A stretch of DNA of 64,000 bases from Halothermothrix sp. (GCA_016841825.1 JAENYK010000004.1:62001-126000), one strand, 5' to 3'. Positions 25,646-35,513 are shown, counted from the first letter of the stretch. Notes: a model not told the origin generated them from the letters alone. Program-made: numbers and translations.

Positions 25646-28207
25646 TTACACCTTCTTTTCATGCATTTCAATTGACCCTATTTCCTTTAATAATCTAAAA
25701 TAATCTCTCAGAAGTTCTGCATCCCGTACCCCTGTCTCCATCTCAACCAATTCCATAATCTCAAAGAGATTCCGTTTACCATCTACCCAAAATTGAGCCA
25801 GGACAGTAACATCCCCTTCAGCCTCAATTAATCGCCATACTTCCTGAAGATTATCTCGACCCAGGTGGAAACGACCTGCATTTAGTGAACTAAACCCCCA
25901 ATATTTACGTTTCGGAATCATGTTAGACAATTCCCGATCCATTTGATTTAAAATCCGGGGGCCCGAGGTACTTAGGTCAGGTTTGACCTTGATCAACTTT
26001 CGTAAAGCTTCATTCATCTCCTTCATCAGTTGACTTCTCTCTTCCTGACAGCGTCTTTGCCACTCGGTAGATACTCTCTGGAAATAAGTCAACTCTTCAG
26101 GTTGAATAAATTTTTTAAAATACTCCATAACCCGTACATAGCGATCTGACACTCTTACTACCCAACGGTTACAATATGCCAGTACATTATTGGGTAGATC
26201 ATCTTTAGCTGAACGTTTCATCACTTCTGCAATCTGATCTTTAACCATTTCAGCAAAGCCCTGCAGATAGATATCGAGTATCTCCTCAATCTCTGAAAGA
26301 TGAGCATTTGCCAGATAATAGAGGTAGACTGCCGTTCCCAAAGTTACATCTTTTAATATCACCGGATCAAGCTTATCAATCGTATCCTGATCTGTATGAT
26401 AAAATTTATCAGGTTCCTGGTTTAACATCGCACAGGGTATCCCTACCGCCGGATCTGACAAAATAGCATGATCGCTACCACCCATAAAGGGTACTTTAGA
26501 CAATCGGAAATTATGCTCAGCCATCACCTGCTTTAGAATGTAATAGATCAGATCACCGGTTAATCCAATCATACTCAAAGGTGGAGAGATAATCTGCAAT
26601 ATGCTGCCACAGATAGCCTGATCCTCCCCAACCATATCCAAATTAATTCCTGCCAGATACTTACTATTGGCCAAATACCTATCGAGAAAAGCAAAAGTTC
26701 CACTATATTCAGGTACTAGAATCAGCTCAATCCCCCGTTCTGGCTGCGGCAAAATATTCTTTTGAATTAACTCTTGTAAAAACAGTAAGACCTCAACACC
26801 TGCTGCTGCACCGGAAGCATTATCATTAACCGATGAATAGGGGTGACAGATATGTGCAACCATTAACAGATTCTCTGCAGATTTGCCGGGGATTCTGGCA
26901 CGCAGAACCTTCAATGGATTGTCGATAAATTCTGCCTCAACTTCACAATCAACCACTACTTTATCACCCTGCTGAATCTGTTGACGAATCTGACGTCCCA
27001 TCTCCGGGGTAATGACAAAACCAAAGGTCGGAGTATCATCCTCTCTCCACCAGAAAGATGTATATTGTCTGGCTGTTTTCATCTCTGACAAGTCCCGTCC
27101 GATGACTTTTCGCAGACCGTCAAAGATAATCCCCCGGGCATTACAGGGGTCATGAACCAGATCCTTGATCTTGTGGACATTTTGATCTGTTAACAGAATC
27201 TTCCCGGTCAGATCAGGTTTCTCCGCCAATAACTCTTCTATATCTTCAACAACAAATACTTCTAATCTCTCCACTCCTTCAGTAGAACAACTTCGCTGCA
27301 GGAGTTGAATCGGATCTATCAGATGATCTGCTAATATCTGACCAGTCTCCACTAATCGAAGCTGCCCCTTCCGGGCTACCCAACCACCCGGTGTCAGATA
27401 ATCCTGATAATAGGTATAGTCATCAGATTTGAAACATTCAACACTAGTACTAATCCCTGCTGCCAGAAGCTGATTAGCCATCTGATTAATAGCCTGATCA
27501 ATTCCAGGTGAGTTCTGGATTCGATGATATTTAGCTATCTCTCGCACCTTCTCTTCGGGTTTTAATCGACTAATTTCAGCCATCATTACCTCTAAAAGAT
27601 CTTTCAGATTGAATTCTTCCCTTTTTTTATTCATCTCATTATTCACCCTCCTATAATATCCATCTTTTCGTCTCATTAACTGATAGCCTACCATCTCTCT
27701 TCTCAGTGTACAAAAATCCTCATGAAAACCAGCCAGGATCAAATTTACTTCCATCTCCGAATATTGACGTCCTGGTTCAAAAGATTCAGCTATCTTCTGT
27801 AATATAACCTTTCGCTTCTTACGCTGACTGGGAATAGACCTCAAATTCCCCTGTTGGTCAAAAAAATCTTTGATAATCTTCTGCTGATACTTAACATAAC
27901 GATCTACAGCTTCTCTGGCCCGTTCATCATCCCGTCTCGTCTGACTATAAAAGATATCTGCCTGCAAAATGTTAGATAGAATATCTTCATTCACATAATA
28001 ATTAGTGTAATATTGCTCCTTTTTTGAAAATATAATCCCCGTTTCATCCAATTTTTTCATATGATGGGATATAGTAGCTGAAGTCAAGTTCATCATCCGG
28101 GCCAGTTCTTCACCACAGTAACTCTTCTCCAACAATAACTGTAATATTCTCAATCTAGACTCATTACCCAGGACTTTAAAAATATTCTGTAATCTTTCCA
28201 CATCCAT
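25646..28207 (-). CDS. Fusion protein: ArsR-type HTH + DUF2087 + M28-like zinc peptidase
   Basis: Single open frame of 853 residues. Residues 1-95 are an ArsR-like winged helix (LGNESRLRILQLLLEK, SATISHHMKKLDETGII). About 125-190 matches DUF2087, often found after ArsR domains (KRKVILQKIAESF, GYYRR). About 200-640 is an M28-type aminopeptidase: first zinc His near 451 in VAHICHP, NDNASG, VPEYSG, LDMVGED and FYHTDQDT, so the ligand set H/D/E/D/H looks complete. The C-terminal 90 residues are helical and possibly winged-helix-like (FEIMELVEMETG). A Shine-Dalgarno AGGAGG (27647-27652) inside the gene precedes ATG at 27634 (Met192), exactly where the peptidase part begins. It may yield both a fusion and a stand-alone peptidase. 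The start at 28207 follows GGAGGTGG. Confidence 0.82.
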   Translation of the reverse strand: MDVERLQNIFKVLGNESRLRILQLLLEKSYCGEELARMMNLTSATISHHMKKLDETGIIFSKKEQYYTNYYVNEDILSNILQADIFYSQTRRDDERAREAVDRYVKYQQKIIKDFFDQQGNLRSIPSQRKKRKVILQKIAESFEPGRQYSEMEVNLILAGFHEDFCTLRREMVGYQLMRRKDGYYRRVNNEMNKKREEFNLKDLLEVMMAEISRLKPEEKVREIAKYHRIQNSPGIDQAINQMANQLLAAGISTSVECFKSDDYTYYQDYLTPGGWVARKGQLRLVETGQILADHLIDPIQLLQRSCSTEGVERLEVFVVEDIEELLAEKPDLTGKILLTDQNVHKIKDLVHDPCNARGIIFDGLRKVIGRDLSEMKTARQYTSFWWREDDTPTFGFVITPEMGRQIRQQIQQGDKVVVDCEVEAEFIDNPLKVLRARIPGKSAENLLMVAHICHPYSSVNDNASGAAAGVEVLLFLQELIQKNILPQPERGIELILVPEYSGTFAFLDRYLANSKYLAGINLDMVGEDQAICGSILQIISPPLSMIGLTGDLIYYILKQVMAEHNFRLSKVPFMGGSDHAILSDPAVGIPCAMLNQEPDKFYHTDQDTIDKLDPVILKDVTLGTAVYLYYLANAHLSEIEEILDIYLQGFAEMVKDQIAEVMKRSAKDDLPNNVLAYCNRWVVRVSDRYVRVMEYFKKFIQPEELTYFQRVSTEWQRRCQEERSQLMKEMNEALRKLIKVKPDLSTSGPRILNQMDRELSNMIPKRKYWGFSSLNAGRFHLGRDNLQEVWRLIEAEGDVTVLAQFWVDGKRNLFEIMELVEMETGVRDAELLRDYFRLLKEIGSIEMHEKKV

Positions 28208-28493
28208 TAATTCCCACCTCCATATTCAACTCCCAAATTATCGTTGTATGTATTTTTGATAATTATCTAATTGCTTTTTTAAAATTTATTTTTATATTTA
28301 TCTAATCAAAATTATATATGCTAAATAGAGGTTTGTCAACCGTAAATTGCATTTAATATCCAGTATATTAATCATTATTTCGCCAATTTGGTGTCACATA
28401 ACTACCGACAATGTAATAAAATAATTTGTAAATAATTACGTATTCATTCTGATCAATTATAAAACATAACCTATAGTATAAGGAGGTGCTGCA

Positions 28494-28754
28494 ATGAAAG
28501 AAGATCGAACAATCTGGACATACACCAATGTTTCTCCAACTAAATGGCAAAATATTCAACAAATTTGTCAGGAGAAATATGGCTTTAGTGTAACCGGAAA
28601 TGCTGGAATAACCCATTTCATCGGCGTTAAAGTCAAATATCACTACGATCCCAAAACAGCTATTGGACAGATTACATTATTAGAGAAACCACTAATCTTC
28701 CCCACTTCTGTTATTAAAGACAAAATTGATAGCGTTTTTAATGACATTGATTAA
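28494..28754 (+). CDS. Small hypothetical protein
   Basis: An 86-residue soluble protein with a strong ribosome-binding site (AAGGAGGTG) and its own terminator. The sequence (KYGFSVTGNAGITHFIGVKVKYHYDPK in outline) suggests a mixed alpha/beta fold with no membrane segment, signal peptide or cysteine cluster. I do not recognise a family. It is divergent from the HTH-peptidase fusion gene, and expression from the shared upstream region is likely. Confidence 0.6.
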   Translation: MKEDRTIWTYTNVSPTKWQNIQQICQEKYGFSVTGNAGITHFIGVKVKYHYDPKTAIGQITLLEKPLIFPTSVIKDKIDSVFNDID

Positions 28755-28785
28755 TTGAGAAGAGAATAATTCGAAAATGTAAAAA

Positions 28786-28822
28786 AGGGCTATCTCCAGA
28801 GTAATTCTCCGGAAGTAGCCCT
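28786..28822. terminator. Bidirectional terminator
   Basis: AGGGCTA / TAGCCCT stem with further inner pairing (CTCC / GGAG), between the small plus-strand gene and the end of the YtrA-type operon; A- and T-tracts flank it. Confidence 0.65.
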
Positions 28823-28896
28823 GATACTCATTTTTTAGTTTAAAGATAAAATTCTGCTCAGTGGTTCACAAAATTCGCTAACAATACTGGACAAGC

Positions 28897-29289
28897 TTAC
28901 TCGTACTGCACCACAGCCAGCAGCGAAAAGTTACCCTTCTTCGCATGATCTGATTCGACCTTTAATGCCCACTCTCCTCTGGTAACCGGAATTGTGACCA
29001 GATCATAAACCTTCTTTCCCGCTTTCTCATATACCACAATATTATCAGGAGAAATCAACCTGAAAATCAAACTACCTTCTTTCACATATGAAGCTATCTT
29101 TAACTTCAATTCAGTATCTTCATTAATTACAATCGGTTTCGTCTCTTTTTCCTCGTAAAGATCATCAAACATATTAGTATTCGAAAAACTGCTCACTCCC
29201 TGGGGCGGTGTATTAAAAACTTGAGTCACCGCATAGATAAAGATCAACAGGGATAAAATGAAAAATCCAACTCCTTTTCTCATCATCAA
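28897..29289 (-). CDS. Membrane-anchored or exported small protein of a YtrA-type ABC operon
   Basis: A 130-residue protein with one N-terminal hydrophobic segment (FFILSLLIFIYAVTQVF) and an extracytoplasmic beta-rich domain (IASYVKEGSLIFRLI, GEWALKVESDHAKKGN). It is the last gene of the GntR-ATPase-permease operon, 7 bases after the permease. I do not recognise a specific family; the position suggests an accessory extracytoplasmic component of the transporter. Confidence 0.55.
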   Translation of the reverse strand: MMMRKGVGFFILSLLIFIYAVTQVFNTPPQGVSSFSNTNMFDDLYEEKETKPIVINEDTELKLKIASYVKEGSLIFRLISPDNIVVYEKAGKKVYDLVTIPVTRGEWALKVESDHAKKGNFSLLAVVQYE

Positions 29290-29296
29290 TCACTCC

Positions 29297-29986
29297 TTAT
29301 TCCAAGATCTCAAATCTCAAAGTAAATAACCAGGATAAACCATTAACTATCACAATTATTAAAAACATACTGATGAAAATTCCGGAAGTCAGAGCACCCC
29401 AGCGTATAAACCCAACTATTCTACTGAAAAACAACAATAAAGAACTAATCACCAATAAAATTATTGATAGACCGTAATACATACCAGCAGTATGACGTAC
29501 TGCACAAATTAACAATGTAAGGGAAGATAAAATAGCGAAAATACCAAAATACAATAAGATTGACACAGATATTGTTCCAAATCTATGATCGAGAGAAGCA
29601 ATTCCACAATAATATAAATGCTGCATCTTAAACCCATATAGAAGATTCTGCCCAAAATAAGTCAAGTTCACAATTATAGACATGACCAGACTCATCACCA
29701 GATTAAACACAACACAGTTGAAGATAAACTCCTTCCTCGTGATTCCAAAACTCATAAATGGTGATAGCATTTTGAAATTTGAGATAGGTATAGCTATCAA
29801 TGAAATAAAAGCAAAACCTAATACAAGAATTAACGGAGTATTAAAATCTGAATAATGATAAGATCCATGCCCATTCATCCTGATCACCAGAAATACGATA
29901 CTCATAAACAAGACTAATGGCACCCAGACAAAGACCCGTTTAAAATTCCGTACATATGTACTAAACTGCAGCTGCATTAAATTCAT
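29297..29986 (-). CDS. ABC transporter permease (ABC-2-like membrane protein)
   Basis: A 229-residue protein with six hydrophobic segments, organised like the small membrane subunits of YtrA-regulated ABC transporters. The GTG at 29995 is possible but overlaps GGGAGGTG, which is correctly spaced for the ATG at 29986. It overlaps the ATPase gene by 26 bp, indicating translational coupling. It has no sequence similarity that I can see to the ABC-2 pair at 8948-10717. Confidence 0.75.
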   Translation of the reverse strand: MNLMQLQFSTYVRNFKRVFVWVPLVLFMSIVFLVIRMNGHGSYHYSDFNTPLILVLGFAFISLIAIPISNFKMLSPFMSFGITRKEFIFNCVVFNLVMSLVMSIIVNLTYFGQNLLYGFKMQHLYYCGIASLDHRFGTISVSILLYFGIFAILSSLTLLICAVRHTAGMYYGLSIILLVISSLLLFFSRIVGFIRWGALTSGIFISMFLIIVIVNGLSWLFTLRFEILE

Positions 29987-30866
29987 GATAGTCACCTCCC
30001 TGGTTTGAAGTCAAATAAATAAACAACTTTTGCAAGGGTAATGATTGTAGCTCAATCTCATCTCTGGTCATTTTTCTCTGTTCTTCCAAACTAATCTGAC
30101 CAAACACAGCTACCGAAACTACTTTTCCAATCTCCTCTTTATGCAGAACCCTTTTGTCCTGCAAATATGCTGCCAGTTTATCTTTTCTCCCGGCAATTAA
30201 AAAAGCACGTTCTCTTAACAGATCTGCATCTTCAGTTAATAGAACTTTCCCTTTATTCAGAATGATTACTTTCTCCAGAAGACTGCTGCATTCATCAATC
30301 AAATGACTCGAAAATATAATAGTTCGAGGATGTTCATCATAATCTTTCAATACAATCTCATAAAACAGCTCCCTTTTTGGAGCATCCAGACCTAGATATG
30401 CTTCATCATAAATTGTAATCGGAGCCCTACTGGCTAAACCGATAATAATAGCCACTGTTGACTGCATACCTTTAGAAAGTTGATAAAATTTTTTATTGAT
30501 ATCCAACTCAAAATATCCTATCAGTTGTTTTGCCATTGTTTCATTCCAATTGGAATAAAATGATCTTCCCAGATTTAAAACCTCACTTACTTTAAATCCT
30601 TTGGGACAAAAAACATTCTCCCTCACAAAACAAACCTCTTTTAAAACTCTCTCATTTTCATGAGGATTTTCACCATATACCTCAACAGTTCCCTCTGTTA
30701 AAAACATCTGATCAGTTATGATTTTCAATAATGTAGTTTTACCTGCTCCATTACGCCCCAAGAGACCATAAATACTATTCTCAGTTACTTCAAAACTTAC
30801 TCCATCCAGCACCCTGATCCCATCAAACTCTTTCACGATGTTTTGACAGCTTATTACTGAGTTCAT
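29961..30866 (-). CDS. ABC transporter ATPase (YtrB-like)
   Basis: ATP-binding protein of 301 residues. Walker A GLLGRNGAGKTT (about 34-45), signature QLSKGMQSTVAIIIG, Walker B-like TIYDEAYLGLD (Asp-Glu present) and H-loop FSSHLIDE. The signature LSKGM and the tyrosine before the Walker B acids are typical of the YtrB/EcsA-like branch associated with GntR (YtrA) regulators. It overlaps the GntR gene by 4 bp (ATGA). Confidence 0.88.
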   Translation of the reverse strand: MNSVISCQNIVKEFDGIRVLDGVSFEVTENSIYGLLGRNGAGKTTLLKIITDQMFLTEGTVEVYGENPHENERVLKEVCFVRENVFCPKGFKVSEVLNLGRSFYSNWNETMAKQLIGYFELDINKKFYQLSKGMQSTVAIIIGLASRAPITIYDEAYLGLDAPKRELFYEIVLKDYDEHPRTIIFSSHLIDECSSLLEKVIILNKGKVLLTEDADLLRERAFLIAGRKDKLAAYLQDKRVLHKEEIGKVVSVAVFGQISLEEQRKMTRDEIELQSLPLQKLFIYLTSNQGGDYHEFNAAAV

Positions 30867-31234
30867 TCTAATCCCTCCATACTGTTAATCATCTCGATAA
30901 TCTCTTCTTTTGAGATATTTAATTTTTCCCCTTCACTAACCGTTTCTAATATATAATCCTCAAAAAATTTCTTTTTGCGTTTCTTCTTAATATAAGTCAA
31001 TGCACCTTTAGCAACAAACATGCCTACACCACGTTTTTTATATAATACCCCTGCATCTACTAGAATATTGACCCCTTTACCGGCAGTAGCTGGATTAATA
31101 TTATAAAGTTTTGCCAGTTGATTAGTTGAGAGAACCTGTTCTTCTTCCTCAATATTCCCTTTCAAAATTTCATCTTCTATGCCTTCTGCAATCTGAAGAT
31201 ATATCGGCTTTGTGCTGTCATTAGATAATAACAT
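30863..31234 (-). CDS. GntR-family transcriptional regulator (YtrA subfamily)
   Basis: A 123-residue regulator: N-terminal winged-helix GntR domain (PIYLQIAEGIEDEILKG, LAKLYNINPATAGKGVNILVDAGVLYKKRGVGMFV) and only a short helical C-terminal tail (KKKRKKKFFEDYILETVSE), the YtrA-type organisation without an effector domain. First gene of its operon. The promoter and an adjacent perfect inverted repeat at 31267-31314 make autorepression likely. Such operons usually respond to cell-envelope antibiotics; the signal here is unknown. Confidence 0.9.
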   Translation of the reverse strand: MLLSNDSTKPIYLQIAEGIEDEILKGNIEEEEQVLSTNQLAKLYNINPATAGKGVNILVDAGVLYKKRGVGMFVAKGALTYIKKKRKKKFFEDYILETVSEGEKLNISKEEIIEMINSMEGLE

Positions 31235-31266
31235 ATCATCACCTCACCTGTTAGTTAGTTAAGGGG

Positions 31267-31314
31267 TTAATTACTATTGTAATTAAGTATATAACAAACG
31301 AGGTTGCATGTCAA
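31267..31314 (-). promoter_or_regulatory. Promoter and operator of the YtrA-type operon
   Basis: On the minus strand: TTGACA (31309-31314), 17-base spacer, TATACT (31286-31291). Directly downstream, touching the -10, is the perfect inverted repeat TTAATTAC-AATA-GTAATTAA (31267-31286), well placed to block RNA polymerase. The binding protein is inferred to be the GntR product. Confidence 0.8.
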
Positions 31315-31340
31315 GCTTTTCAATATTATTTTAAAAAAAA

Positions 31341-31364
31341 GAGTTACTAAATAATAGCTAACTC
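31341..31364 (-). terminator. Terminator of the DUF445 gene
   Basis: GAGTTA / TAACTC stem with inner CTA/TAG pairing, followed on the minus strand by eight T residues. Confidence 0.75.
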
Positions 31365-31379
31365 CCTTAGATTGCTTAT

Positions 31380-34300
31380 TCAAATTTTCAACACCAATCG
31401 TAATAACTCAATTAAACCAAAGACACTCCCCACCCAACCATATGACTCTAGTTTCCGGAAATACCGTCCAGCAAAAGATTCAAAAAGTTCTTCTATCTTC
31501 TCTGCCCCCATACTATTGATCTCTCTCTCAGTCACATCTTTAATATTCACACTGTTAACCAGGTCCATAAAATTACCTTCAACTGAGTCGAGAGCACTCC
31601 CGATAACCAATGTCAGCAGATAATCTTTCGTCCTGACATCAACAATTTCCTTCAGATTTTGTAATACCTGAACTACCACTTCACCGAGTACTTCGCCTAA
31701 CTCGATCTGAATCTGAACATCCTTCAATAAATAATCAAAGGTCATCAGCAAATCCACCTGTAGATTCTGTAGATTGACTATCTCTACAAATTTTTTATCT
31801 TTAACCCGTTTACCCAATTCTCCGATCCCTGAAATCAAAATAGTATCAAAAGCCCCGGCCTGTTGAATAATCTTTACACTCTTCGATAAGGATTGCAAGA
31901 TATGTGTAGAATTTATACCAGCCAATAAATCTTTAACAGGTAAAGTCAAAATTAGTTCATCTATAATTTTTCTGATTACCCGGGAAGTCTCAGTACTAAC
32001 CATGTCTTGCCCGGCAGCTAAAGATGTATAAAAACTAGTCTGGGTCTCAGCAATCTCTTCCGCAAAGATAGCCCAAATTTTCTCTAACTCATTTAACTCG
32101 AGAATCTCCATAAACACTCCAAAACGGACCTGCAAAATCGAATTCAGAATCCCTTCCACCAATTTGGTTAAACTTGTTTCGACAACTGGATTGTTCAACA
32201 ACCTTTCCACAACTTGACCCAGTCCCTCTCGACTCAAATCTATCCCCAGATCTCCTACCTTACTTCTTTCTATAGTGCCAATAAATTCTTGTACAACCCC
32301 CTGAAGTTCATCTCTTTTCAATTCTAGATAGGTAGGAACTTTCTCATCAATCAATTTATTTATAACTCCCGTAATAGTCGCATCTACTTTCAGAAATTTT
32401 CCCAGAGTAAACAAGATTCCTCCCTCTTTTTGGGCTGCTTCCAGTACTCCCTGAACTATTCTTTCTCTTTCACCACCAAGATACTCCAATATCTTGTCAA
32501 GCAACTTACCGATCATATTCTCAGAATTATCCCGTAAGGTTCCGATCAACATTCCATTGAACAATTCCCCAATGGTTTTATCCGGATCTAACTCGATTAA
32601 CAACTTGTCCTCAATAAAATCCAAAATTTTTTCAGTAACCTGAACTGATCTTATTTTTTCGATAATCAATTCCGGTATCTCTCTTCTCAACTTATCTCTC
32701 TGAGCATCAGAGATCAGTTCGGCAATCTTTTTATTCTGAAAATTAGCAAATTGCGGTTGCAAATTCTCTAACAGATCAACAATTCTCTGTTCATCTTTCA
32801 ACATTTCAATCAGATCAGCTATCTTATACCCGATACCTTGATCTAAGACCTGGTAGATCTTTTGCAGAAACAGATCAGGAATTAGATTACTCAAAATATG
32901 TTCACTTCTTAACAATTCATCCACTGAATTTTCCAGATATACAGGTAAATTCAAAAAAGTCTTCTCCCCTGCAGCCTTAATTTTTGACTCCAATCCTCCT
33001 GAATCCAATTTTGATAGATCTATATTCTGAAATTGATTAACCAATCTCTGAATCAAACTGACCTTGGTTTGGGGAGTGAGATTGACCAGACCTTCATAGG
33101 CTTTATCTGAAATAAAATCCAGGTTTGAATCACGTAACAAGAATTCTTCAATTCGCTGATAATCGTCTACCGCTACAGCCTGATAGAAATTATTATGAAT
33201 CACCTGCCGATTTGTCTTAAAGATCTCTTCAACAGTTTCCTTGTTTAAAAGACTTTCATCGACAAATTTGCCCATAGCTTGAGCAAAACGTGGTTTCTCC
33301 CTGGCAACTACTCCGGGAGTAAAGGGAATCTTCATTCCCAAAAATTTCTTCTCCCCATAAGGCCTGAAAATCATTTTTAAAGCAATCACATTAGTGATAT
33401 AACCAACAAACCCATATGTAAAAATTGATAGCGGAATCTTGAGAAGTTGATTCTCACCAAGAAGACCTTGAGACAAGTAAAAAACTACCGCAGCCACAAG
33501 TCCCAAAAGACCCCCAAAATATGTAATTGGCTTAAGTTCTCTCCCCATAAAATCTTCAACCAGTGACAGAACATCTTCATCAGCCAGTTGAGACAGATTA
33601 TTCTCCACAACCTCCTGAATTCTGCCTTCCAGAAGAATATGCAAATTCTGCTGAACCAACTGTAAAATAATATTGCTAATATCTTCAGCTACATTTTCCT
33701 GATCGTTAAGCAGATCATAATACATGTTCACTCTGGATTTTTTAAACTCCTCACTCCAGAATTGAACCAGAGTCAGACTGCCATCCCCCAGACTCTTCAC
33801 CATCTTCCCCTGTAAATCTTGATCAATAATATCGACTAACTGTTTGCCTTCCAAAAATTCACTGATAGAATGAGAAATTTTCTCTACCAGGAACTGTTGA
33901 TGTGTTTTTAGCTGCGCTTTAATCCCCACTTTAAATGATTCACGGTTAGCCAATATATCCTCTTCTTTCACTAGTTCAAACACTTTAGACTGCACCAGTT
34001 TCATAAATTTATCAGTTAATTCCCTATGTAGCAGCTCTGTCAAATCGCCTGAATAAATAAACTCTGTCTGTAACTTGTGAAATAAACTGTCTTTCAGGTG
34101 ATTTTCAAAGTATTGAGTAAGATCAAAATCCACGATCTCTCCAATCCTGTTAGCAAAATAATTATCTCCAGCTGACAGATCAACATTATTCACTAAATAG
34201 TTCAGATTTCTCCCGATTAGTTTAGATAGTTCCCTGACATTGATAATTCCGTTGTCCTCCAGGATTTCTATCATCTCTCCAACCTGTCTGGTCTTGAGGA

Positions 34301-35513
34301 AAAATAATATCTCCTGAGATATTTCTTTACTCAAAGTCTGGATATCAGCCTTCTCTTCCAGTCCTTCAATGATTTTTGAAATAATTTTAAAGGCACTGAC
34401 CGCTTTCCCTTTTAAAAACATATCATACAGATACTTTTTTAGTTTTCCGGCGAAAAACCCTGCAGACTCTTCACCCAGTGTATCCTCAATAGCCTCTTCC
34501 AGAAGAGTCTCAAGTTCTGATCTGTTTTCTTCAATCCACTGAATAATTCCCGTCAAAACCTGGGGCAATCTGTCTTCAATAAAATCCTCCAAATTTTTCT
34601 GCAAACCAGAGTCAAGCAACTCTATTAATAATATATCAACATCTTTAAGCATTAGTAAAATATCGTTTAAGAAAAATAAAATTAAATCTCTTCCTTCGCC
34701 TGTCCGTAAAAAACCTACAAATCTCCGCCACAACTTATTACTAATATCTTTACCTTTCTGCTCACCTAAAATCTCTGCCAGGGATCTGCTCTTAACCTTT
34801 GACTCGAATTCTTTAATAATTTTCCTAATCTTTAACTCCGAATAAATATTTTTAAAAGCCTGATCTATCTCAGCCTCAAATGACTCTAACTTAAGATGAA
34901 AATCCTCAGTAACCACCAGCAGATTATGGTGTAATTTATCCCAAATTGTTCTAGAGACAAAATCTGTGACATTATGTTCCCCATTCTCCAAAACACCATT
35001 AAGCATAAATTGTTCCAGTATCTCTGTATCCTCAAGCATCTCTATAAATAAATCAAAGAACTGGTTAGTAAGATAATTAATCTGACCATCACTGAGAATA
35101 TCTTTAATTGAGACATTTGGTAATAATAGATGTAAAACGTCTTTTACATATGTATCTCTATGTTGGGCATAGAATTCAGCAAAATTATCTAATGAGTCTC
35201 CCATACCCGGGATGTCTCCAATGGTTATCTCGCCTGTATTCTGATAAAGGAAGGAATCCAATATATCTGAAACTATTTTTTGAAAAACTTCTCTAAATTC
35301 CGGTCTGATTAATTCCTGTTCAATGGTTTGGTGGTTAATAATATCTCTCTCTACCAGAACACTCGTATTATGAATAAACTCCTCTCTGGTCTTCAAGATT
35401 ACTCCACCAAAAGGACCATACTTCTTAAAAAGCATTTTTATGGCCAAATTATTGGTCAAATACCCTGTGACCCCCCCACTTAACATCTTTACTCCCATAT
35501 CTAATAAATCCAT
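31380..35513 (-). CDS. Giant tandem DUF445 membrane-associated protein
   Basis: A 1377-residue protein with two DUF445 (YheB-like) modules; a normal member is about 380-420 residues. The signature GGVTGYLTNNLAIKMLFKK is at the N-terminus. A second signature, GYITNVIALKMIFRPYG, lies near residue 700, directly after the only clear internal hydrophobic stretch (YFGGLLGLVAAVVFYLS) and followed by PFTPGVVAREK. Long regions between are helical and repetitive (many ...ILD-IV-DLL... heptad-like segments), suggesting a long amphipathic rod. The C-terminus ends in a hydrophobic helix. AAAGGAG precedes the ATG at 35513. The function of DUF445 is unknown; membrane or spore-envelope association is a guess. 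Confidence 0.82.
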   Translation of the reverse strand: MDLLDMGVKMLSGGVTGYLTNNLAIKMLFKKYGPFGGVILKTREEFIHNTSVLVERDIINHQTIEQELIRPEFREVFQKIVSDILDSFLYQNTGEITIGDIPGMGDSLDNFAEFYAQHRDTYVKDVLHLLLPNVSIKDILSDGQINYLTNQFFDLFIEMLEDTEILEQFMLNGVLENGEHNVTDFVSRTIWDKLHHNLLVVTEDFHLKLESFEAEIDQAFKNIYSELKIRKIIKEFESKVKSRSLAEILGEQKGKDISNKLWRRFVGFLRTGEGRDLILFFLNDILLMLKDVDILLIELLDSGLQKNLEDFIEDRLPQVLTGIIQWIEENRSELETLLEEAIEDTLGEESAGFFAGKLKKYLYDMFLKGKAVSAFKIISKIIEGLEEKADIQTLSKEISQEILFFLKTRQVGEMIEILEDNGIINVRELSKLIGRNLNYLVNNVDLSAGDNYFANRIGEIVDFDLTQYFENHLKDSLFHKLQTEFIYSGDLTELLHRELTDKFMKLVQSKVFELVKEEDILANRESFKVGIKAQLKTHQQFLVEKISHSISEFLEGKQLVDIIDQDLQGKMVKSLGDGSLTLVQFWSEEFKKSRVNMYYDLLNDQENVAEDISNIILQLVQQNLHILLEGRIQEVVENNLSQLADEDVLSLVEDFMGRELKPITYFGGLLGLVAAVVFYLSQGLLGENQLLKIPLSIFTYGFVGYITNVIALKMIFRPYGEKKFLGMKIPFTPGVVAREKPRFAQAMGKFVDESLLNKETVEEIFKTNRQVIHNNFYQAVAVDDYQRIEEFLLRDSNLDFISDKAYEGLVNLTPQTKVSLIQRLVNQFQNIDLSKLDSGGLESKIKAAGEKTFLNLPVYLENSVDELLRSEHILSNLIPDLFLQKIYQVLDQGIGYKIADLIEMLKDEQRIVDLLENLQPQFANFQNKKIAELISDAQRDKLRREIPELIIEKIRSVQVTEKILDFIEDKLLIELDPDKTIGELFNGMLIGTLRDNSENMIGKLLDKILEYLGGERERIVQGVLEAAQKEGGILFTLGKFLKVDATITGVINKLIDEKVPTYLELKRDELQGVVQEFIGTIERSKVGDLGIDLSREGLGQVVERLLNNPVVETSLTKLVEGILNSILQVRFGVFMEILELNELEKIWAIFAEEIAETQTSFYTSLAAGQDMVSTETSRVIRKIIDELILTLPVKDLLAGINSTHILQSLSKSVKIIQQAGAFDTILISGIGELGKRVKDKKFVEIVNLQNLQVDLLMTFDYLLKDVQIQIELGEVLGEVVVQVLQNLKEIVDVRTKDYLLTLVIGSALDSVEGNFMDLVNSVNIKDVTEREINSMGAEKIEELFESFAGRYFRKLESYGWVGSVFGLIELLRLVLKI

